Source: Kribbella antibiotica (GTDB lineage: Bacteria > Actinomycetota > Actinomycetes > Propionibacteriales > Kribbellaceae). Taken from it: a stretch of DNA of 34,774 nucleotides. The notes under the pieces were generated by a model, which was given only the letters and a program-made list of their open reading frames with translations, did not search any database and had not been told where the DNA came from. The position numbers were made by a program, and so were the translations under genes. Positions 29,382 to 34,774 of the stretch are shown here, in pieces; the first letter of the stretch is position 1; the number at the start of each line of letters is the position of its first letter. Location: positions 1 through 34,774 of the forward strand of contig NZ_SMKX01000092.1 of the NCBI RefSeq assembly GCF_004349055.1. The letters are read 5' to 3'.

Positions 29382-30032
29382 ATGCCGGTCAGTAGTGAGG
29401 CGTTGCTGGGGATCGCGCTGGTTGAGCTCGGGCTGGTGGTGATGCCTGGGCCGAACATGATCTATCTGATCTCGCGGTCGATCACGCAGGGCCGCCGCGC
29501 GGGGCTGACGTCGCTCGCCGGGGTCGGCGTCGGGTTCCTCGTCTACTTGCTGGCGGCAAGTGCCGGGCTGGCCACGCTGTTCGCGCTCGTCCCGGAGATC
29601 TACGTGGTGCTGAAGTTCGCCGGCGCCGCCTACCTGCTCTGGCTCGCCTGGAACGCCCTCCGCCCCGGCGGCAGCTCGGTCTTCGCGACTCAGGAGCTCG
29701 AGCCGGACAGCTCCCGCAAACTCTTCGGCATGGGCCTGCTCACCTGCCTGCTCAACCCGAAGATCGCGATTCTCTACATCTCCTTGCTCCCACAGTTCCT
29801 CGACCCGTCCCGCGGCCACCTCGGCACCCAGAGCCTGATCCTGGGGCTCACCCAGCTCGTGGTCGGGGTCGCGATGAACGCGGTCTTCATCATCACCGCG
29901 GGCTCGGTCGCCGTCTTCCTGACCCGGCGGCCGACCTGGATGCGCATCCACCGCTACCTGACCGGTACGGCGCTCGCCGTCTTCGCTATCAAGCTCGCGA
30001 CAGACCGAGCCCGACCGCTCGCGACTACCTGA
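29382..30032 (+). CDS. LysE-family translocator
   Basis: The 216-residue integral membrane protein has about six spans. The first half carries ALVELGLVVMPGPNMIYLISRSITQGRRAGL with the PGPN motif and GxxxG(x)G stretch typical of LysE/RhtB exporters, and the second half has NPKIAILYISLLPQFLDP, the second family signature. These proteins export amino acids or analogues such as homoserine and threonine; the substrate here is unknown. AGAGGAA precedes the ATG. The stop codon shares one base with the start of the following kinase-like gene (TGATG). Confidence 0.9.
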   Translation: MPVSSEALLGIALVELGLVVMPGPNMIYLISRSITQGRRAGLTSLAGVGVGFLVYLLAASAGLATLFALVPEIYVVLKFAGAAYLLWLAWNALRPGGSSVFATQELEPDSSRKLFGMGLLTCLLNPKIAILYISLLPQFLDPSRGHLGTQSLILGLTQLVVGVAMNAVFIITAGSVAVFLTRRPTWMRIHRYLTGTALAVFAIKLATDRARPLATT

Positions 30033-31012
30033 TGCATGCCGGCCAACTGGAGATCACCGTCGGGCTCGTCGAAGGGCTGATCCGGGAGCAGTTTCCGGAG
30101 TGGCGCGAGGTCGCGATCCGCGCGGTCCCGTCGCACGGGACGGTGAACGCACTGTTCCGGATCGAGTGCGGCTCGGGTCCTTCGCCCGGGCGGCACCTCG
30201 TCGCGCGATTCCCCCTCCAGCCCGGTGATCCGGCGCGGGTTCGCCAGGAGCTTGAGGACGAGGCGGCTGCGGCTCGCCGGCTGCACGCGATCTCGCCGTA
30301 CCCGACTCCCCTGCCGATCACGCTCGGCTCGCCTGGTGACGGATACCCGCTGCCGTGGGCCGTCTACACCTGGCTGGACGGCACGACGGCGTACGACGCG
30401 GATGTCGCGGGGTCAGTGGATTTTGCCGAGGACCTCGCTCGGTTCGTGCTCGCGCTGCGTGCGGAACCGACCGAGGGGCGCGTGTTCACCGGTTCGTGGC
30501 GGGGCGGCGTACTGGCTTCTCAGGACGAGTCCGTCGCCCACGGGCTGGCGCGCAGTCGCGACCTGATCGACGTCGAGGGGTTGGCGCGGTTGTGGGCTGT
30601 GCTGCGCGAGACGCCGCGAACCTCGCCTGACACGTGGACCCATCGTGACCTGATGCCGGGCAACCTGCTGGCCACCGACGGCCGGCTGGCGGGCGTGATC
30701 GACGTGGGCACGTTCACCGTCTCCGACCCGGCGATGGACCTCCAGCCGGCCTGGAACCTGCTCGATCCGGTGGCCCGAGAAGCATTCCGTACGACGGTCG
30801 GTAGCAACGACGCGGAGTGGCGGCGCGGGATGGGCTGGGCGCTCGCCCAAGCGATCGGCTGCCTCTGGTACTACGTCGAGACGAACCCGGTCATGTCCCG
30901 CACCGCCCATCGCACGTTGTCGGCGCTCCTGGCGACGAACACGAACTCCATCCCCGGCCGATCCGGCGCGTCTCGCACTTCGTCGACCACAAAGCCGTCC
31001 AGCGACACCTGA
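30032..31012 (+). CDS. Aminoglycoside phosphotransferase-fold kinase with an aberrant tail
   Basis: The product is 326 residues with the APH fold. THRDLMPGNLL holds the catalytic Asp and the metal-binding Asn (HxDxxxxN), and VIDVGTFTVSDPAMDL carries the DxG metal motif; the nucleotide region VNALFRIE and LVARFP lies at the N terminus. Family members phosphorylate diverse small molecules, often not antibiotics. The last 25 or so residues, beginning at TNTNSIPGRSG, are low-complexity serine- and threonine-rich sequence produced by reading antisense through the neighbouring methyltransferase gene, so the natural C terminus probably ended near LSALLA. It overlaps that convergent gene by 142 bases. 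Confidence 0.85.
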   Translation: MHAGQLEITVGLVEGLIREQFPEWREVAIRAVPSHGTVNALFRIECGSGPSPGRHLVARFPLQPGDPARVRQELEDEAAAARRLHAISPYPTPLPITLGSPGDGYPLPWAVYTWLDGTTAYDADVAGSVDFAEDLARFVLALRAEPTEGRVFTGSWRGGVLASQDESVAHGLARSRDLIDVEGLARLWAVLRETPRTSPDTWTHRDLMPGNLLATDGRLAGVIDVGTFTVSDPAMDLQPAWNLLDPVAREAFRTTVGSNDAEWRRGMGWALAQAIGCLWYYVETNPVMSRTAHRTLSALLATNTNSIPGRSGASRTSSTTKPSSDT

Positions 31013-31644
31013 TCCCGCTCGCGGAACCACAGGGTCGAGTCCGACGTGAGAACGGCGCCGTCCGAGCTGAACACGTAGGTGCCGCGAAAGCTGACGTACG
31101 GGAGGTCGACCCGGGTCAGCTCACCCCAGTTCGCCACGGTTTCCCCGCTGGGCAGCAGCACCTCGCGGTAGGTGCTCTCGCGCGTCCACTCTGCCCACTG
31201 CTCCCAGGCCTTGTACGCCGGATCGCGCGTCTCGAAGATGAACCGGCCGCCGGGCTTCAACGCCTTGAGGATGCCGGCCACTGTCGCCGCCCACTCCTCG
31301 TCGGTCAGGAAGACCTGCGCCACGTTCCCTGTCATCACGGCCAGGTCGACCTGCAGCTCCGGCAACGTTGTTGCATCGCCGTGGATCCAGCTGACCTTCT
31401 CTGCGAATTCTTTGCCCTTGGCAACCTCCAGCGAGGCTGCCGCGGGGTCCACACCGATCACGTCGATGCCGAGCCCGGCCAGCAGGCAGGCCAGTTCTCC
31501 GGTTCCGCAGCCGACGTCCAGTACGCGTTCGGCTTTGAACTCGGCCACCATCGCGACGTAGGGTTCCAGGTCGTCTCGTACCGCCGGTTCCAAGGCGTCG
31601 TACACCGCTGCCAGCCGTGGAACCGCAAACAAGTCGTCAGCCAT
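30871..31644 (-). CDS. Class I SAM-dependent methyltransferase
   Basis: The product of about 257 residues has the SAM-binding motif VLDVGCGTGELA, the acidic strand-2 end IDVIGVDPA, and post-motifs GDATTLP and VDLAVMTGNVAQVF. It looks like a small-molecule methyltransferase; the acceptor is unknown. The start is probably ATG 31642-31644, with GTG 31650 in frame as an alternative. The tail after MEFVFVAR appears to be extended by reading through the end of the convergent kinase gene, mirroring the kinase tail. The 142-base overlap suggests a deletion that removed the spacer and both original stop codons. Confidence 0.87.
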   Translation of the reverse strand: MADDLFAVPRLAAVYDALEPAVRDDLEPYVAMVAEFKAERVLDVGCGTGELACLLAGLGIDVIGVDPAAASLEVAKGKEFAEKVSWIHGDATTLPELQVDLAVMTGNVAQVFLTDEEWAATVAGILKALKPGGRFIFETRDPAYKAWEQWAEWTRESTYREVLLPSGETVANWGELTRVDLPYVSFRGTYVFSSDGAVLTSDSTLWFRERDQVSLDGFVVDEVRDAPDRPGMEFVFVARSADNVRWAVRDMTGFVST

Positions 31645-31668
31645 GTCCACGCACGCTACCCACGAGGG

Positions 31669-32454
31669 CTAGGACGTCGCACCTGTATATCGGCGGAGGC
31701 CAGCTCGCCAAGCTAGTGCGGCCAGCCCGGCCGCGACCGCTGCCGCCAGCAACCCGGCTGCTAGCTGGCCGGCGTTCGGACCGTTGAGCAATGCGGACGA
31801 CGGCACCGCGGCTATCAGAGCGAGGGGGAAGACATACGTCAGCGCGAACCGGATCGGCCTCGCGAACACGTCCGTTGGGTAGCGGCCGAGCTGCCAGGCA
31901 GAGTGGTAGAAGACATCGAGCTGGAGCTTCGGCGCCCAGAACGCCAGACAGGCCAGCAAGACGCTGAGCGCCCACGTCACCACGAGTCCGGCGATGACGA
32001 GCAGGAGCCAGCTCAGGACGCCGTACAGGTCGGGTTTGTCGGGGGCGGTTCCAATGCCCCAGCTGAGGACGCCGGCGCCGAGCACGCACTGGATCAACGC
32101 GAGAGGCGCGGAGAGCGACAGGCTTGCGAGGAACAGGCTCGGGGCGGGTTGTAGCAGGTAGGCGTCGAGTTTGCCGTTGCGGATGCCGTTGTCCGGGAAC
32201 CAGGACAGGTTCGGGTCGATGAAGGCCGACCGCAGGCCGGTGATCAATTCGTACGTCCCGATCAGGACGAGGAACTCCGCCTTCGACCAGCCGCCGACGG
32301 TATCCGTTCTGGTGAACACGATCGCGACGGCGGCGATCGTCGTACCGAGACCGGTGAAGGCGAGCACCACGTCGAAGAGCAGGTTGGTTCGGAAGGCGAC
32401 GCTTCGGCGTACCGACATCGAGAAGCCGGCGCCGAACAGTTGGAGGAGCTTCAC
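31669..32454 (-). CDS. ABC-2 family transporter permease, second subunit
   Basis: The 261-residue protein has about six spans, from LLFDVVLAFTGLGTTIAAVAIV onward, and the ABC-2 family layout paired with COG4586-type ATPases. I start at GTG 32452-32454, overlapping the upstream permease stop as GTGA; the longer frame adds an unrelated head. Its function is probably export of an unidentified substrate, together with the next gene as a heterodimeric channel. It ends 24 bases before the methyltransferase gene, on the same strand. Confidence 0.87.
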   Translation of the reverse strand: MKLLQLFGAGFSMSVRRSVAFRTNLLFDVVLAFTGLGTTIAAVAIVFTRTDTVGGWSKAEFLVLIGTYELITGLRSAFIDPNLSWFPDNGIRNGKLDAYLLQPAPSLFLASLSLSAPLALIQCVLGAGVLSWGIGTAPDKPDLYGVLSWLLLVIAGLVVTWALSVLLACLAFWAPKLQLDVFYHSAWQLGRYPTDVFARPIRFALTYVFPLALIAAVPSSALLNGPNAGQLAAGLLAAAVAAGLAALAWRAGLRRYTGATS

Positions 32455-33206
32455 GATCCCACCGCCGTGTACCGCCGGATGCCGGCTCGCCAGACCGCGG
32501 CGGCCGCGATGGTGAGCACTGCCACCCAACCGAGCTGATATCCGAGCGAACCGTCGTACTGCTTGCCTGAGGCAATCTCTGCTGGGAGACCATGCATGCC
32601 ATAGAAGGGCAGCGCTTCAGCAATCCGTGCCCAACCGTCGGGCAGGAGGCCGATCGGGGCCGCCGTACCGCCGAAGAGGAAAGCGAGCTGGCTGCCGAAG
32701 CCAACGACCGGGTGCACGCGGTCGGTCCAGAACGCGGTCAGCGAAAGCAGGAACGTGAAGAGGAAGATCAGTACGGCGGCCAGCGCGATCCCGGGGATTG
32801 CCAACAACACCGATTGCCAGGCGAACGTTGTGTGCAAGGCGATTGCGGTCACCAGCACGATCGGTGCCCCGAGCAACGTCAGCCAGCCGCGGATCGCCAG
32901 GTTCTCGCCGATGACGCCCAGGACAACCGGTTGCGGACGAAGCAGTTCGTGACTGAGCGTTCCGTCGTACACGCGATTGGAGAAGGTGTGCTGCTCGAAC
33001 GACTCGGTCATCAGCGTAACCAGGATGATCGCGACGTAGTAGCGGGTGATGCTCGGATCGTCCGGGTAAACGGCCGACCAGATGAACAGGCCGATCAGCG
33101 GAGCGATGACAGCCTGAACGACGAGCGTCAGCAGGAACCACCAGGCGCCGGACCACTCGAGCACCTGCTGCCGGATGCGGAAAGTGAGCAGGGACAGCGT
33201 TCTCAT
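32451..33206 (-). CDS. ABC-2 family transporter permease, first subunit
   Basis: The 251-residue product has about six hydrophobic segments, with WWFLLTLVVQAVIAPLIGLFI, PQPVVLGVIGENLAIRGWL and VHPVVGFGSQLAFLFGG as the core. It is the first permease of a three-gene exporter. The start at 33204-33206 overlaps the ATPase stop as ATGA, and its stop overlaps the second permease start as GTGA, so all three are tightly coupled. The substrate is not evident. Confidence 0.87.
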   Translation of the reverse strand: MRTLSLLTFRIRQQVLEWSGAWWFLLTLVVQAVIAPLIGLFIWSAVYPDDPSITRYYVAIILVTLMTESFEQHTFSNRVYDGTLSHELLRPQPVVLGVIGENLAIRGWLTLLGAPIVLVTAIALHTTFAWQSVLLAIPGIALAAVLIFLFTFLLSLTAFWTDRVHPVVGFGSQLAFLFGGTAAPIGLLPDGWARIAEALPFYGMHGLPAEIASGKQYDGSLGYQLGWVAVLTIAAAAVWRAGIRRYTAVGS

Positions 33207-33994
33207 CGGTCTTCTTCCCGAAGGGATTCGAGCAGGTCGGCCGCGTAGGGCGAGAGGCGGGCGGACAGTTCAGCAAACGGGCCGTCGTACGCGAGCTTGC
33301 CTTGGTCGATGAGGATCAAGCGCTCGCAGAGGGACGTGACATCGGCTACGTAGTGGCTGGTCAACAGCACGGTCGCGCCGGTGGTGCGCACGTGATCTGC
33401 AATGAACCTGCGGATCTGCGCGGCCGCAGTGACGTCGAGGCCGATCGACGGTTCGTCGAGAAAGAGGACCTCAGGGCGGTAGATCAGCGCCATGGCGAGC
33501 CCGACGCGCATCCGCTCCCCGAGGCTGAGCGCGCGGAGTTGACGATCCAGTTGGAGGTCGAGGAGTTGCTGGAGCTCGTCGAGGGTACGCCGGAAGTCGG
33601 GGCGGGCGACGTCGTACAGGAGCCGTTGGTATTCGAGGCTGTCCATCACCGTCAGCTCCTGTGAGCCACCAACCGGTTGGCTGCCGCGGACGAACGCGAT
33701 CCGCTTCAGGAACGGCGCCCGGCGCTGCCAGGGGGTGTCCCCGAGGACGGCGACTCGACCGGCGGTCGGGTGCAGGATGCCGGACAGGATCTTCATCGTG
33801 GTCGTCTTGCCGGCGCCGTTCGGCCCGATGAACCCGACCACCTCACCTTTGCCGATCGTGAAGGACACCTGGTCGAGTGCCTGCACGGTCTTGTACTCGC
33901 GGCGTACCAACGAACCGAGCGCCGCCCGCAGCCCGCCGTTGCGCACCGGGGCGCGATAGGACATGGCGAGCTCATCCACTTCAACAACAGTCAT
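33203..33994 (-). CDS. ABC-2 exporter ATP-binding protein
   Basis: The ATPase is about 263 residues. Walker A is GPNGAGKTT, the signature is the LSLGERMR variant (COG4586 type) rather than LSGGQ, Walker B is VLFLDEP and the switch region is LLTSHYVADV. A Q-loop-like SQPVGGSQELT block is also family-typical. I start at ATG 33992-33994 (MTVVEVDELAMSY) because the nine-residue extension is not family-like. A divergent WYL regulator 62 bases away could control the operon, which is inferred from position. Confidence 0.92.
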   Translation of the reverse strand: MTVVEVDELAMSYRAPVRNGGLRAALGSLVRREYKTVQALDQVSFTIGKGEVVGFIGPNGAGKTTTMKILSGILHPTAGRVAVLGDTPWQRRAPFLKRIAFVRGSQPVGGSQELTVMDSLEYQRLLYDVARPDFRRTLDELQQLLDLQLDRQLRALSLGERMRVGLAMALIYRPEVLFLDEPSIGLDVTAAAQIRRFIADHVRTTGATVLLTSHYVADVTSLCERLILIDQGKLAYDGPFAELSARLSPYAADLLESLREEDR

Positions 33995-34043
33995 CCCGCG
34001 ACCGTAGGAACAAAACACCACACTTGATGTCTTATTTAGGTGG

Positions 34044-34049
34044 CATAGT
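34044..34049 (+). promoter_or_regulatory. Candidate -10 element of the WYL regulator gene
   Basis: CATAGT at 34044-34049 ends seven bases before the ATG at 34057, and no Shine-Dalgarno is present, so the message is probably leaderless. The AT-richer 34000-34050 stretch must also contain the divergent exporter promoter. Confidence 0.4.
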
Positions 34050-34056
34050 TCTTCGC

Positions 34057-34774
34057 ATGCGCGCCGAGCGGCTCCTGCGACTCCTCCTCCAGCTACAGAC
34101 CCGCGGCCGCTCCACCGTCGCCGAACTGGCCGCCACCCTCGACGTCTCGCACCGCACGGTCCAGCGTGACCTGGACGCCCTCAGCCTGGCCGGCGTCCCG
34201 GTCTACTCCACCCGCGGCCGCGGCGGCGGCTGGTCCCTGCTCCCCGACTACCGCAGTCGTCTCACCGGCCTCACGCCGTCCGAAGTCATGTCCGTCTTCG
34301 TCGGCGCCACCGCCCACGTCCTAGCCGACCTAGGCCTGGACGCCTCCGCAGACCAAGCCGTCCTCAAGCTCATCGCCACCCTCCCGGACACCTCCCGCCG
34401 CGACGCCGAGTACGCCCGCCAACGCCTCCTCATCGACCACGCCGGCTGGGACGACAGCCGCGGCAGTGTTACCTCTTTTCGGCCCCGCTGGCTAGACCTC
34501 TGCCGCCAAGCAGTCTGGGCAGAACGCACCCTCCACATCACCTACGCCGACGGCACCACCCCTTTTCCCATCGCCCCACTAGGCCTAGTAGCCAAAACCC
34601 GCACCTGGTACCTCATAGCCGCCCGCCCCGCCGGCCACCTCCGCACCTACCGCCTAAGCCGCCTAACCGCAGCCACCCTCACGGACCAGGCGTTTGTGCG
34701 TCCCCCCGACTTCGACCTGGCCACCTACTGGCACCAATCCCAACAAGCCCTCAAAGCCTCCCGCCCCACCTACC
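34057..34774 (+). CDS. WYL-domain helix-turn-helix regulator (partial, runs off the window)
   Basis: The 239 visible residues begin MRAERLLRLLLQLQTRGRST with a DeoR-type HTH, VAELAATLDVSHRTVQRDLD (about 21-40), followed by the wing GRGGGWSLLPDYRS and a WYL domain containing LHITYADG and TRTWYLIAAR (the WYL-like strand, here W-Y-L). WYL regulators sense small ligands or nucleic acids and often repress neighbouring genes. Codon use becomes unusual in the second half, with many CTA, GTA and ATA codons that are rare elsewhere in the window. The C terminus is beyond the right edge. Confidence 0.9.
   Translation, partial: MRAERLLRLLLQLQTRGRSTVAELAATLDVSHRTVQRDLDALSLAGVPVYSTRGRGGGWSLLPDYRSRLTGLTPSEVMSVFVGATAHVLADLGLDASADQAVLKLIATLPDTSRRDAEYARQRLLIDHAGWDDSRGSVTSFRPRWLDLCRQAVWAERTLHITYADGTTPFPIAPLGLVAKTRTWYLIAARPAGHLRTYRLSRLTAATLTDQAFVRPPDFDLATYWHQSQQALKASRPTY

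Noticed and set aside
30032..31012. Aminoglycoside resistance role for the APH-fold kinase
   Set aside because: The fold is shared by many metabolic kinases and nothing in the context points to antibiotic modification.

Overview
This is about 34.8 kb of high-GC actinobacterial chromosome. Third-position GC is very high, start codons are often GTG, and the window carries mycothiol biosynthesis (mshB), a 7Fe ferredoxin, the succinyl-DAP lysine branch (dapD) and the mycobacterial Sdh1-type succinate dehydrogenase. Gene content and style point to a Kribbella/Nocardioidaceae-like soil actinomycete; that placement is inference from general familiarity, not a search. I see no rRNA, tRNA, CRISPR array, transposase or phage gene, so this looks like ordinary chromosome with small local rearrangements.

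Layout, left to right. (1) 1-9.5 kb, housekeeping and cell envelope: a possible 5' end of a divergent dapE, then dapD, a two-domain cell-wall enzyme, a membrane protein, fdxA, an Rv0428c-like acetyltransferase, an orphan PemK/MazF-like protein, a VanW-domain protein, a flavin reductase, mshB, a LuxR-type HTH protein, and a NUDIX hydrolase divergent from a CxxC hypothetical protein. (2) 9.6-13.4 kb: a 97-residue protein coupled to sdhC, sdhA and sdhB, closed by a strong terminator. (3) 13.4-16.2 kb: a 700-base hairpin-rich gap, a UbiB/ABC1 kinase-like gene and a large nested palindrome. (4) 16.2-21.5 kb: alpha/beta hydrolase, MFS transporter, pterin dehydratase, acyltransferase-like protein, a lipoprotein polysaccharide deacetylase and a DedA protein. 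(5) 21.6-22.6 kb: the 3' stump of a cytochrome P450 gene abutting a self-contained ArsR/SRPBCC operon. (6) 22.5-28.8 kb: a leftward 2-aminoethylphosphonate (AEP)-type operon of FAD oxidoreductase, phosphonatase-like hydrolase, binding protein, ATPase and two permeases, behind a GntR/UTRA regulator. (7) 28.9-34.8 kb: two 58-residue proteins, a LysE exporter, an APH-fold kinase, a methyltransferase, a three-gene ABC-2 exporter and a divergent WYL regulator cut by the window edge.

The most coherent system is the phosphonate operon. It has an importer and a phosphonatase-like enzyme with the cap lysine expected for Schiff-base chemistry, but no PhnW transaminase, so the FAD oxidoreductase probably makes the aldehyde. 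A perfect 16-bp TGGTC/GACCA palindrome at its promoter is the likely regulator site. The other signals worth a second look are structural: an 88-base nested palindrome at 16073-16160, a second nested stem-loop at 13533-13583, convergent genes whose tails overlap (most strikingly by 142 bp at 30871-31012), and the P450 stump beside the ArsR promoter. All start choices, promoters and operators are read by eye and have not been tested computationally.
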